From Bailinhaonella thermotolerans (GTDB taxonomy: Bacteria; Actinomycetota; Actinomycetes; Streptosporangiales; Streptosporangiaceae), in the NCBI RefSeq assembly GCF_003594875.1, contig NZ_QZEY01000012.1, positions 177,586-241,585 of the forward strand: DNA of 64,000 nucleotides. Direction: 5' to 3'. The position numbers and the translations under genes were made by a program. This document shows, piece by piece, positions 7,807-15,709 of the stretch. Numbering within the stretch: the stretch's first letter is position 1; each line of letters opens with the position of its first letter. The notes beneath the pieces were generated by a model. That model searched no databases. It saw nothing but the letters and a program-made list of their open reading frames with translations, and was not told the DNA's origin.

Positions 7807-8313
7807 TCAGCGCAGGGGGACGACGCCGGAGATCGTGGTGCCCCGGCCGGGGGCGGTGCCGACGCGGAGATCGCCGCCCAGGGCAGCGGCGTGGGCCTTC
7901 ATGCGGGCCAGGCCGCGTCCCCCGGTGCGGTGCTCGGGCGCGAACCCGCGGCCGTCGTCGCGGACGGTGAAGCTGAGAGCGGTGTCGCCCGAGGTCACCG
8001 CGACGGAGACGGTCCGCGCCCCGCTGTGCGCCTCGACGTTGGCCACGGCCTCGGCGATGATCGCGTAGACGGCCTTGGCCCGGGCGGCGGGCACGTCCCG
8101 GGTGGGCAGGGCCCAGATCTCCAGGCCGACGCCGGTGCGCCCGGACCAGGCGGTGAGGTGCTCGCGCAGGGTCCGGCCCAGGTCGCGGCCGTCGAAGACA
8201 TGAAGCTGATCAAGCATCTCGCGCGCCAGGGGCCGCTCGCATGTTCCCCTCCCGATGTCACCCGCGCCGGCCCGTCCGCACCCGTCCGGGCCCTCCCCTC
8301 CCGGGCGGATCAC
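7807..8313 (-). CDS. Orphan histidine-kinase-like ATPase domain (NarL-sensor type), probably a remnant
   Basis: A protein of at most 168 residues that is essentially only a HATPase_c domain of the NarX/DesK sensor class. The N box reads AEAVANVEAHSGA, the G1 box VRDDGRGF and the G2 region GGRGLARMKAHAAALGG. The DHp helix with the phospho-accepting histidine and any sensor region are missing, and no response regulator is adjacent. The first 30 residues are low-complexity, so the start is uncertain; ATG at 8217 is an alternative to the GTG at 8313. It may be a decayed kinase end or a free-standing ATPase or anti-sigma-like domain. It converges with the thiolase-like gene, 12 bases apart. Confidence 0.55.
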   Translation of the reverse strand: MIRPGGEGPDGCGRAGAGDIGRGTCERPLAREMLDQLHVFDGRDLGRTLREHLTAWSGRTGVGLEIWALPTRDVPAARAKAVYAIIAEAVANVEAHSGARTVSVAVTSGDTALSFTVRDDGRGFAPEHRTGGRGLARMKAHAAALGGDLRVGTAPGRGTTISGVVPLR

Positions 8314-8642
8314 CGTGACCGCCGCGATCCTGGATTGAAGGATAGAGCGCCCCGCACCGCTCCGCGCGCCGCCCCGGCGCGGCGTGCCCGGCCCGCGCGG
8401 GCAGGGCCGGGGAGAGGAGGGCGCGGACTCGGCGGCCGGGGCCGCGCGAGCCGTACGGGATGGGGCCCGGCGCCGGCCGTGCGGGATCGGGACGCGGCGG
8501 GCGCGGGACGGCGCGGGCCGGGGGCGGGCGGGGAGCCCTGGGAGGACCGGGAGAGATCGGCGGCCCCGACGGGGTGGGGGCCCGTCGGGGCCGCGTCGAC
8601 CGCCCGCGCGGCGCCTGAAGGCCTGGCGAGGGACGGATTCCT
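8314..8642. other. 329-base intergenic region, no gene seen
   Basis: Extremely GC-rich, low-complexity sequence (runs of GCGGGCGGGG type). Both open frames and ribosome sites are unconvincing. It could be the eroded 5' part of the neighbouring kinase remnant, but no recognisable protein signature remains. Confidence 0.5.
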
Positions 8643-8996
8643 TCAGGCTGTCTGCCGCTCCGGGCTGGGTGCGGGCTGCTCCTCCGGGTAGGACGCAGCC
8701 CTCTCTTGGGGTTTGTCGTGGGAGTGCCGACGGGCGATCAGCCGCGCCGCGCCCACGGGGTCGTCGAGGGGGTGGGTGGCCGGGACGCCGTCCTCACGCC
8801 AGTGGAACGCTCCATTCCTGCACCAGACCGTGATTTCCTCGCAAACGGACAGAACGCTCATACCTCTGCCGTCGCTCTGGTAGGTGTGTGTGAATCCGTG
8901 CCGGTGCAACGCGTAGCGGAGGAGCCTCGTGGCTTCGCCTGGATCGCGTGAGGCCAGGTATGGAGCTCGCACCGCCGACACCGTTGGGCCTTTCAT
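8643..8996 (-). CDS. Small hypothetical protein divergent from the GntR regulator
   Basis: A 117-residue soluble protein of unrecognised family. It has mixed alpha/beta character (TRLLRYALHRHGFTHTYQ, ITVWCRNGAFHWREDG) and a charged, Pro/Glu-rich tail. The only strong start is ATG 8996. No Shine-Dalgarno sequence is evident, and the possible operator half TTTGTACC sits 4 bases upstream, so the message may be leaderless or nearly so. The divergent arrangement with a GntR gene suggests that the regulator controls it. I do not assign a function. Confidence 0.6.
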   Translation of the reverse strand: MKGPTVSAVRAPYLASRDPGEATRLLRYALHRHGFTHTYQSDGRGMSVLSVCEEITVWCRNGAFHWREDGVPATHPLDDPVGAARLIARRHSHDKPQERAASYPEEQPAPSPERQTA

Positions 8997-9000
8997 TGGA

Positions 9001-9109
9001 TTTGTACCAACATTTGGATGATGCGCCCGGGCGGGCGGGCGGTCAAGGGCTTGACTGAGATTGTTCTGTTTGTTCTAACCGTGGGATCCCTTAGATTCGT
9101 AGGTACAAA
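9001..9109. promoter_or_regulatory. Divergent promoter region with inverted TTTGTACC / GGTACAAA half-sites
   Basis: TTTGTACC (9001-9008) is next to the leftward gene and its exact complement GGTACAAA (9102-9109) is next to the rightward GntR gene. A plausible promoter for the GntR gene has -35 TTGTTC (9070-9075), a 16-base spacer and -10 TAGATT (9092-9097), which places the second half-site at the likely transcription start. Autorepression by the GntR protein is a reasonable inference. Confidence 0.45.
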
Positions 9110-9129
9110 AGGGCAGGGAGAGGGACGGA

Positions 9130-9879
9130 GTGGCACGCTCGACGCTGTATGAGCAATTGGCCTCGGAGTTGCGCCAGGCTATATACAGCGGTGAGCTCGG
9201 TCCGGGCGCCCAGCTCCCCACCGAATCCGACCTGATGTACACCCACAAGGTCAGCCGCAACACCGTCCGGCTCGCCCTCCGCGAGCTGGAGACCGAGGGG
9301 CTCGTCAGCCGGGCCCCCCGCCGGGGCACGATCGTGCGCGACCGACGGCCACTGCGCATGCGCCCCCAGGACGAGCTCGCCGGGCTCGCGCCCGGAGCGC
9401 CGCGGCGCGAGGCGTTCCTCACGGCGGTCGAGGGCGAGGGCCGCAGGCTCAGCCAGCAGATCGAGGTCCACATCGTCGTGCCCCCCGAGGAGGTGGCGAG
9501 CCGGCTCCGCCTCAACGAGGGGGACTCGGCGATGGTACGGCGGCGCCTGCGGCTCGTGGACGGGCAGCCCTACAACACCGCGGACTCCTATTTCCCGCTC
9601 GACATCGTCCGCGACTCGGCGATCGCGCACCCTCCGGACATCATGCAGGGCGCCAACCGGGTGCTGGAGGCGCTCGGTCACCCCCAGAAGAGGTTCGTCG
9701 ACGACATCTGGGCCCGCATGCCGACCCCCGAGGAGAGCCAGCGGCTCCAGTTGGAGCCGGGGACCCCTGTCGTCGTATTCGTCCGCACGGGGTACGACCC
9801 ACACGACGTGCCCGTCCGCGTCGCTGTGTCGGTTCTGCCCGCCGACAAACACACCATCAGGTACGAGCTGGAACGTTGA
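9130..9879 (+). CDS. GntR-family transcriptional regulator (HutC subfamily, UTRA domain)
   Basis: A 249-residue repressor-type protein. Residues about 5-72 form the winged helix (LYEQLASELRQAIYSGEL, TESDLMYTHKVSRNTVRLAL) and residues about 95-245 the UTRA effector domain (RLRLVDGQPYNTADSYFPL, ending in RVAVSVLPADKHTIRYEL). Effectors of this family are usually small metabolites such as sugars, amino acids or their derivatives. The GTG start at 9130 follows GGGAGAGGGACGGA. The downstream acetyltransferase overlaps its stop codon, so the two form an operon. It probably acts on the divergent promoter region 9001-9109. Confidence 0.9.
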   Translation: MARSTLYEQLASELRQAIYSGELGPGAQLPTESDLMYTHKVSRNTVRLALRELETEGLVSRAPRRGTIVRDRRPLRMRPQDELAGLAPGAPRREAFLTAVEGEGRRLSQQIEVHIVVPPEEVASRLRLNEGDSAMVRRRLRLVDGQPYNTADSYFPLDIVRDSAIAHPPDIMQGANRVLEALGHPQKRFVDDIWARMPTPEESQRLQLEPGTPVVVFVRTGYDPHDVPVRVAVSVLPADKHTIRYELER

Positions 9880-10448
9880 GTGTGTTCACTCTTCGCCGGG
9901 CGAACCCCGGCGATCTCTCAAGCGTGCTCGCACTCCTGGCCGACGCGGCGGCCTGGCTCCACAGCCAGGGCATCGACCAGTGGCCGCGGGACGGCTTCCC
10001 CGCGTCCCGGATCACGCCGCTCATCGCGGAGGGCGTGTTCTTCGTGCTGCTCTCGGACGACCTGACCGGCCCCGCCGCGACCGTGGCGCTGGACGGGTAC
10101 GCCGACCCGGAGTTCTGGCACCCCGGCGACCTGCCGGAGAACGCCCTCTACGTGCACAAGCTCGCGGTCAACCGGGCCTGCTCCGGCCTTGGGATCGGGG
10201 AGGCGCTGCTCGACTGGGCCGGCGGGCGCGTCCTGATGTCCGGCCGCCGCTGGCTCCGGCTGGACTGCTCCAAGAAGAACAAGCGCCTGCAGCGGTACTA
10301 CCTCAAGCTCCAGTTCCGCCACGTCCGCACGGTGGACCTGCCGCACCGGGCCTCCGGCGCGCTGTTCCAGCGGTCGGGCACCGTACGGCTCAACCCCGAG
10401 GGCCTCTACATCCTGGACGAGACCCGCGAGGCCCCGGTCCCCGCCTGA
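9876..10448 (+). CDS. GNAT-family N-acetyltransferase
   Basis: A 190-residue GCN5-related acetyltransferase. The acetyl-CoA-binding core is visible in ALYVHKLAVNRACSGLGIGEALLDWA (about residues 85-110), where the usual Q/RxxGxG/A loop reads CSGLGIG. The remaining sheet ends with RYYLKLQFRHVRTVDL. It starts at TTG 9876, overlapping the GntR stop codon (TTGA), which implies translational coupling; GTG 9882 is an alternative. The acceptor substrate is unknown. Co-transcription with the GntR regulator suggests it modifies, or is induced by, the regulator's ligand. Confidence 0.85.
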   Translation: MSVFTLRRANPGDLSSVLALLADAAAWLHSQGIDQWPRDGFPASRITPLIAEGVFFVLLSDDLTGPAATVALDGYADPEFWHPGDLPENALYVHKLAVNRACSGLGIGEALLDWAGGRVLMSGRRWLRLDCSKKNKRLQRYYLKLQFRHVRTVDLPHRASGALFQRSGTVRLNPEGLYILDETREAPVPA

Positions 10449-10464
10449 CCCTTAGGGTCGAGGC

Positions 10465-11139
10465 ATGGATCACGTGTTGTTCGAGGTAATCGCGCTCGAC
10501 GCCCGCGACGCCGCCGCCGCGCAGGCCGGCGGGGCGGACCGCCTGGAAGTGGTGTCCGACATGTCGGCCGGCGGCCTGACGCCGAGCGTGGCGACGGTCA
10601 AGGCGATCAAGGCGGAGTGCTCGCTCCCCCTCCGCGTGATGCTCCGCTCCAACGCCGGGTTCACCGCATCGAGCGACGAGCTCTCGGCGCTGTCGGACCA
10701 GGCGGGCGAGCTGCGGGCGGCCGGCGCCGACGCCTTCGTCTTCGGTTTCCTCGACGACGCGGGCATGGTGGACGTCTCCGCCACCCTCGCCCTGGCCCAG
10801 GCGGTGGCCCCGCTCCCGTGGACCTTCCACCGCGCGGTCGACAACGCGTCCCGCCCCGAGGCGGCCTGGCGCGTGGTCCGGGAGTTCCCCGGCCTGGACA
10901 CCGTCCTCACCTCGGGCTCCCCCCGGGGCGTGGCCGACGGCCTGGACGTCCTGCGCTCGCGCGCGGCCGACGCGGGCCTGATCCTCGCGGGCGGCGGACT
11001 CTCCCGCGATCACGTGGCCCCGCTCAAGTCGTACGGCGTCCGCGCCTTCCACGTCGGGTCCCCGGTGCGCTCCTCCTGGTCCGCCCCGGTGGACGAGGCG
11101 CTGGTGAGGGAGTGGCGCGACCTCCTCGACACCGCCTGA
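10465..11139 (+). CDS. cutC: CutC family protein (copper homeostasis / putative TIM-barrel enzyme)
   Basis: A 224-residue TIM-barrel protein of the CutC family. Signature elements are FEVIALDARDAAAAQAGGAD near the N-terminus, FTFHRAVDN-like WTFHRAVDNASRP at about 115, and TVLTSGSPRGVADGL and ILAGGGLSRDHV in the C-terminal half. Family members were linked to copper tolerance in Escherichia coli, though the biochemical role remains unsettled. It starts at ATG 10465, 16 bases after the acetyltransferase, so it may belong to the same transcript. It converges with the next gene 35 bases downstream. Confidence 0.85.
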   Translation: MDHVLFEVIALDARDAAAAQAGGADRLEVVSDMSAGGLTPSVATVKAIKAECSLPLRVMLRSNAGFTASSDELSALSDQAGELRAAGADAFVFGFLDDAGMVDVSATLALAQAVAPLPWTFHRAVDNASRPEAAWRVVREFPGLDTVLTSGSPRGVADGLDVLRSRAADAGLILAGGGLSRDHVAPLKSYGVRAFHVGSPVRSSWSAPVDEALVREWRDLLDTA

Positions 11140-11173
11140 CCCCGGAACCCGCGGCCCTCCCCCGGGCCCGCCG

Positions 11174-12319
11174 TCAGCCGGGAAGGGCGGCGGCGGCCCG
11201 GCGGAGGTGGGCGGCCAGGGTCTTGACGGTGGCGGGCTCGTCCATGACGCCGGTGTCCGTGGCCTGCCGTTCCCGCCAGGCCCGGACCCGTTCGGCGTAG
11301 GCGTCGAAGCCGGCCAGGTGGAAGGCGTAGGCGGTGGTGAAGCGGCTGACCAGGTGGGAGGGGTGCATGTCCCAGCCCTGGTAGAAGCCGTGGGAGAGGC
11401 TGTGCCTGACGTGGGCGGCGTGGGCGCGCCAGACGGCCGGGACGTCGGCGTCCGTCACGGGGGCGATGTTGCTGGAGCCGTCGGACAGCTCCACCCCGGT
11501 GCCGGCGAAGGCCACCTGCATCACATGGCGGGCGAAGTCGCAGGCGGGGTGGTCCAGGCGCTGCTCGTGGGGGGCCAGGCCGCAGGCGGCGGTGTAGTCG
11601 AAGACGCCGAAGTGGGCCGCGGCCACGCGCCCGTCGCACTCCGGCGCGCCCTGGAGGAGGAAGAGCACGGTCTGCGGGGCCTCGACCTGGATCTCGAAGC
11701 GCAGCGTGCGCGGGGGCAGGGAGAGGCCCATCTCCAGATCGGCCAGGATCTCGGCGAACGCGTCGAGGTACTCCCGCATCATCACCTTGGGGAAGGTCAC
11801 CACGAAGCCCGGCGGGAGCTGACCGGCGCGGGCGACGATCTCGGTGAGGAACCCGTCCAGGGTGCGCACGCCGCGATCCCAGGCGCCGTCGGCGAAGGAC
11901 TTGATCCGCAGGCCCCAGCGCCTGGGGAGGGTCCCGGCCTCGCGCATGCGGACGACGGCCCCGGCCGCCGACAGCACGTGGGCGTCCTCCTCGGCGTCCG
12001 GGCGCGTGCCGTACCCGTCCTCGAAGTCCACGCGCAGGTCCTCGACCGGCTCGGCGCGCAGCTTGGCCTCGACCTTGGCGCGTACGGCGTCCGCCAGCCC
12101 GGGGGCGACGTCGCAGGCGGCCGCGGCGTCGTGGGCCCGGAACAGGCGCAGCGCCTCGACGCCCAGGTCGCGGACGGTGTGCTCGGTGAGTCGGTCCGCC
12201 GGGACGTACACGGTGTGGACGGGCTGCCGGCCCTCGGGAGGGCCAGGGAAGCGCCGCCGTTGTTCCCGATGGGCGGCTTCGACGGCGGCGAGTGCGGGGG
12301 TGGCGAGCGTGCGCTTCAC
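11174..12319 (-). CDS. DUF6986 family protein, aldolase/citrate-lyase-like fold
   Basis: A 381-residue cytoplasmic protein with the features of the HpcH/HpaI aldolase or citrate-lyase-beta superfamily: DLRVDFEDGYG (acidic metal-binding loop, about residue 105), RIKSF (substrate-binding Arg), FPKVMM, FEIQVEAPQTVLF (Glu ligand, about 215) and FGVFDYTAACG. Actinobacterial relatives are annotated only as DUF6986. The GTG start at 12319 gives VKRTLATPALAAVEAAHREQ; a longer frame upstream is low-complexity and improbable. A role in C-C bond cleavage of a keto- or hydroxyacid is inferred from the fold. It is divergent from the permease gene at 12465. Confidence 0.75.
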   Translation of the reverse strand: MKRTLATPALAAVEAAHREQRRRFPGPPEGRQPVHTVYVPADRLTEHTVRDLGVEALRLFRAHDAAAACDVAPGLADAVRAKVEAKLRAEPVEDLRVDFEDGYGTRPDAEEDAHVLSAAGAVVRMREAGTLPRRWGLRIKSFADGAWDRGVRTLDGFLTEIVARAGQLPPGFVVTFPKVMMREYLDAFAEILADLEMGLSLPPRTLRFEIQVEAPQTVLFLLQGAPECDGRVAAAHFGVFDYTAACGLAPHEQRLDHPACDFARHVMQVAFAGTGVELSDGSSNIAPVTDADVPAVWRAHAAHVRHSLSHGFYQGWDMHPSHLVSRFTTAYAFHLAGFDAYAERVRAWRERQATDTGVMDEPATVKTLAAHLRRAAAALPG

Positions 12320-12464
12320 GGTGCGCAGCCTAGACCTGGCGCCGATCACCGGTCGAACCCGCACCTTCGCGCACGTTTCCGTCACCGGCTTGTCACCCGC
12401 CGTCGTAGACGTCGGGGGCGGCGGCGGTGAGATTCGACGGGCGCACCCGAGACGGAGACCGCCC

Positions 12465-13487
12465 ATGGAGCCGACCCACGCCCTGCCCGCCCACGCCCTG
12501 CCCGACCTGCACACGCTGACCGACCTGCCCGCGCTGCCGGCCCTGCCCGCGCTGCTCGCACTGCTGGCGAACCTCGCCTACAACGCCGCCTTCGTCGTCT
12601 TCAAGCTGGCCGCCGACCGGATGCCGCCGCTGCGCGGCACCCGCGTGGTCCATCTCGCCCGGACGATCCTGACCAGCCCGGCCTGGCTCGGCGGCCTGGC
12701 CGTGCTCCTCGGCGGGGTCGCGCTCCAGATCGCCGCGCTGACCCGGCTCCCGCTCGGCGTCGCGCAGCCGATCCTGGCCGCCAGCCTCCTCATCCTCGTG
12801 CCGCTGGCCGTGTGGGTGCTGGGCGAGCGCCTGACCCGCCGCGACCTGACCGCGCTGGCGCTGATCGGCCTGGCCATGACGCTGCTGGCGTTCTCCGGCA
12901 CCGGCGGGGAGCGCGCCGGGGCGGCCGGGGACCCCTCGCTGCTGCTGGCCGTGGCGGTGCCGTCGGTCGCCGCCGCCCTCCTGATCTTCCTCACCGGCGA
13001 TCTCAGCGAGCGCGGCAGGCACGCGCGCCCGCTGGCCGGGCTGGCGTACGGCGTGGCGGTGGGCGTGCTGTTCGGCGTCTCCGAGCTGGGGATCAAGGGC
13101 CTGGCGGTGCTCGCGGGCTCGGGCGGGCTCGGCGTCGCCGCGCTGGCCACGCCGTACCCCTATGTCATGGTCGTGGTCGCGGCGATCGCGCTGGGCGGCC
13201 TGCAGATCGCCCTCCAGCGCTGCCGTATCTCGGTCGTCGTGCCGATCAAGAACGTCGCCGCGCACAGTTACCTGGTCACCGTGGGGCCGCTGGTGTACGG
13301 CGAGCGCTGGCCGGACGAGGCGCAGCCGCTGGCCCTGCGGGTGGGCGGGCTCGTGCTGGCGGTGGCGGCGCTCGCGGTCTTCACCCGCCTCGAACCCCGG
13401 GCCGGGGACCACCGGGCCGGCGCGGAACCGGCCGCGAAGGACGCCGTGACCTGCCCGTGCCACCAGAGCGTCCCCGGCCGCGCGTGA
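12465..13487 (+). CDS. DMT-superfamily (EamA-like) membrane protein
   Basis: A 340-residue integral membrane protein with about nine or ten predicted transmembrane helices in two similar halves, as in drug/metabolite transporters. Examples are LGGLAVLLGGVALQIAALT, PILAASLLILVPLAVWVL and YVMVVVAAIALGGLQIAL. The N-terminal 35 residues are an unusual Leu/Pro/Ala repeat (LPALPALPALLALLANL) merging into the first helix. The C-terminus is cytosolic and polar. ATG 12465 is the only sensible start, preceded by a weak GACGGAGACC. The solute cannot be deduced. It converges with the EtfBA gene 27 bases away. Confidence 0.75.
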   Translation: MEPTHALPAHALPDLHTLTDLPALPALPALLALLANLAYNAAFVVFKLAADRMPPLRGTRVVHLARTILTSPAWLGGLAVLLGGVALQIAALTRLPLGVAQPILAASLLILVPLAVWVLGERLTRRDLTALALIGLAMTLLAFSGTGGERAGAAGDPSLLLAVAVPSVAAALLIFLTGDLSERGRHARPLAGLAYGVAVGVLFGVSELGIKGLAVLAGSGGLGVAALATPYPYVMVVVAAIALGGLQIALQRCRISVVVPIKNVAAHSYLVTVGPLVYGERWPDEAQPLALRVGGLVLAVAALAVFTRLEPRAGDHRAGAEPAAKDAVTCPCHQSVPGRA

Positions 13488-13514
13488 CCGGGCGGCCGTC
13501 CGCCGGGCCCGCCC

Positions 13515-15317
13515 TCATCCCCGGGAGCGCAGTTCCTCCACCAGGTGGCGGACGGCCTCCGCCCAGTCCCCCACCACGCCCACGTCCGCCACGTCGAAGA
13601 CCTCGGCGGCCGGGTCGGCGTTCACCGCGATCACGAACCGGGCGCCCCGGATCCCCGCCACGTGGTTGAACCGCCCCGAGGAGCCCAGCACCAGGTACAG
13701 GTCCGGCGACACCGCCCGGCCGGTGATGCCGATCTGCCGGGACCTGGGCAGCCACCCCTTGTCCGTGACCTTGCGCGTGCCCGCCAGCTCCGCGCCGAGC
13801 AGGTCCAGCAGCGGGGTCAGCTCGCCGTACCGCGCCGGGTCCACGCCCTGCCCGACGCCCACGACCGCCCGCGCCATCGCCAGCCTGCCCGGGTCGTCCT
13901 CGCAGATCCGCCGCTCCACGGTCACCCGGGGCCGGGCCTTCACCCGGTGGACACGGCGCTCCGCCCGCCCTCCCGCGCGGGGTCCGGCGGGCCGCAGCAC
14001 GCCGGGCCGCACGGTGGCCATCTGCACCGGCGAGTCCGCGGTCACGGCCGCCACCAGGCCGCCCCCGAACGCCGGCTTCCAGCAGACCAGCCGCCCGTCG
14101 CGCCGGTCCAGCTCGATCGCGTCCCCGGTCAGCCCCGCGCCGAGCCGTACGGCGGCGCGCGCCGCCACCTCGCGCCCCCAGGAGGTGGCCGGCACGAGGA
14201 CCGCCCACGGCGCGGCCTGCCGGGCCCACGCGGTCACGCCGTCCACGACGTCCTCCGGGGTCGGCGCGGGCCGCAGCTCCACCACCTCGCCCGCGCCCCA
14301 GGCCCAGGCCGCCTCGGCGTCCGTCTCCTCCGCGGTGATCAGCACCGCCCGGCCGAGCGCCGCCGCGCCCCCGAGCAGTTCCCGCGTCAGCCGTTCCCGC
14401 CCCGGCTCGGCCACCACCGCCACGACCGGCTCCGCGCCGGCCGCCTCCTCCGCGCCACCGGCCTCCGCGCTCCCCGCGGGCGGGAGCCCGAGCCCGAGAT
14501 CGCCGCCCGTGTCCAGCGCCACGGCCGGTACGGCGGGGCGGCGGCCGTTGAGCGCGCCGCTCTCGGTGAGCAGGGCGACGGCCGTGCGGACCTGGTCGCG
14601 GACGGGGCCGGTCAGGCGCAGGCGGCGGCGGGGCACGTCGAGCAGCCGGATCTCGCCCACGCGCGTCGGGCTGCCCGCCTGCCCCCACGGGCCGGGCCCG
14701 AGGTCGGCCGCGCTCAGCCGGGTGATCCGGTCCCCGGCCACCGCGCGGCGCTCGGGCGGGACCTTGCACGGGTCGCAGAGGCGTTCGGCCGCGCTGATCA
14801 CCGCCGGGAGGGCCACGCGGGCGTGAAGGTATCCGTCGTCGCGCTCGCAGCGGGCGCTCAGCCGTACGCCGTCCACGGCCAGCTCGCGCACGCCGGACAG
14901 GAACGGCAGGCCCAGCAGCTCGGCGAGCTGGGGCCCGACCTGCCCGGTGTCGGCGTCCACGGAGTTCAGCCCGGCGATCACCAGGTCGAACGGGCCGGCG
15001 CGGCGCAGCGCGGCGGCGAGCGCGCGGGCGGTGGCCAGGGTGTCGGAGCCGGCGAACGCGGGGTCGGTGATCAGCACGCCCGCGTCCGCGCCCCAGGCGA
15101 CGGCCTCGCGCAGCACCTCCTCCGCCTCGGGCGGGCCCAGCGTGAACACCGTGCACCGGCCGCCGCTCCCGCGCGCCAGCTCGGCGCCCTTGGCCACGGC
15201 GCGGCGGCAGTAGGGGTTCATCTCCAGCGGCAGGCCCGCGCGCAACAGCCGCCCGTCGGGCCCGAGCCGCAGTTCCTCGAACCTGGGCACCTGCTTGACC
15301 AGGACCGCGATCCTCAT
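13515..15317 (-). CDS. Electron transfer flavoprotein, EtfB-EtfA fusion
   Basis: A 600-residue single-chain ETF. Residues 1-250 are the beta subunit (MRIAVLVKQVP, MNPYCRRAV, GLNSVDADTGQVGPQLA) and residues about 330-600 the alpha subunit, ending with the FAD-binding region SRQIGITGRAVSPDLYLVLG followed by GRFNHVAGIRGARFVIAVN and VADVGVVGDWAEAV. An Ala/Glu-rich linker (about 310-340) joins them. ETF accepts electrons from acyl-CoA dehydrogenases and passes them to the membrane quinone pool. The two subunits are separate in most bacteria, so the fusion is unusual. The ATG overlaps the stop of the DUF35 gene (ATGA), the last step of a three-gene operon. The FadE30-like dehydrogenase in the divergent operon is the obvious partner (inference). 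Confidence 0.9.
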   Translation of the reverse strand: MRIAVLVKQVPRFEELRLGPDGRLLRAGLPLEMNPYCRRAVAKGAELARGSGGRCTVFTLGPPEAEEVLREAVAWGADAGVLITDPAFAGSDTLATARALAAALRRAGPFDLVIAGLNSVDADTGQVGPQLAELLGLPFLSGVRELAVDGVRLSARCERDDGYLHARVALPAVISAAERLCDPCKVPPERRAVAGDRITRLSAADLGPGPWGQAGSPTRVGEIRLLDVPRRRLRLTGPVRDQVRTAVALLTESGALNGRRPAVPAVALDTGGDLGLGLPPAGSAEAGGAEEAAGAEPVVAVVAEPGRERLTRELLGGAAALGRAVLITAEETDAEAAWAWGAGEVVELRPAPTPEDVVDGVTAWARQAAPWAVLVPATSWGREVAARAAVRLGAGLTGDAIELDRRDGRLVCWKPAFGGGLVAAVTADSPVQMATVRPGVLRPAGPRAGGRAERRVHRVKARPRVTVERRICEDDPGRLAMARAVVGVGQGVDPARYGELTPLLDLLGAELAGTRKVTDKGWLPRSRQIGITGRAVSPDLYLVLGSSGRFNHVAGIRGARFVIAVNADPAAEVFDVADVGVVGDWAEAVRHLVEELRSRG

Positions 15318-15709
15318 GCGGGGACCCAGTTCACCAGCGTGAGGTCGTCCCCCACGTCGTCGAACCGCGCCCGCACCGGCAGATCGGCGGAAGGGGTCCC
15401 GGTGAACCCGCCGTGCATCAGGCAGTCCTCGGCGTCGTCCAGGCGCACCAGCACGACCGTGTACGGCACGGCGCCCGCGAACGCCGGCGCGAAGACCTGG
15501 TGGGTGACCACCCAGCTCACGACGCGGCCGGTGCCGGCGGCGGGACGCCAGCTCCAGGCGAAGGAGCGGCAGCGGTGGCAGACCGCCCGGGCGGGGAAGC
15601 GCGGCGTGCCGCAGTCGTCGCAGACCTGCACGGTCAGCTCGTGCCTGCGCACGGCCTCCCACCAGGCGGCGGAGTCCCGGTCGGGCACGGGGCGCATCGG
15701 CTCGGTCAC
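15314..15709 (-). CDS. Zn-ribbon/OB-fold protein (DUF35), partner of the thiolase-like protein
   Basis: A 131-residue DUF35 protein. Four cysteines form a rubredoxin-like knuckle (CDDCGTPRFPARAVCHRC, about residues 29-46) and the rest is an OB fold (GTGRVVSWVVTHQVF, VPYTVVLVRLDD). In the cholesterol side-chain enzyme Ltp2/ChsH2 a DUF35 domain is the obligatory partner of a Cys-less thiolase-like aldolase. Here the DUF35 GTG start overlaps the thiolase stop (GTGA) and its own stop overlaps the EtfBA start, which indicates a tight complex-forming operon. Zinc binding and the aldolase-partner role are inferred from the family. Confidence 0.85.
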   Translation of the reverse strand: MTEPMRPVPDRDSAAWWEAVRRHELTVQVCDDCGTPRFPARAVCHRCRSFAWSWRPAAGTGRVVSWVVTHQVFAPAFAGAVPYTVVLVRLDDAEDCLMHGGFTGTPSADLPVRARFDDVGDDLTLVNWVPA

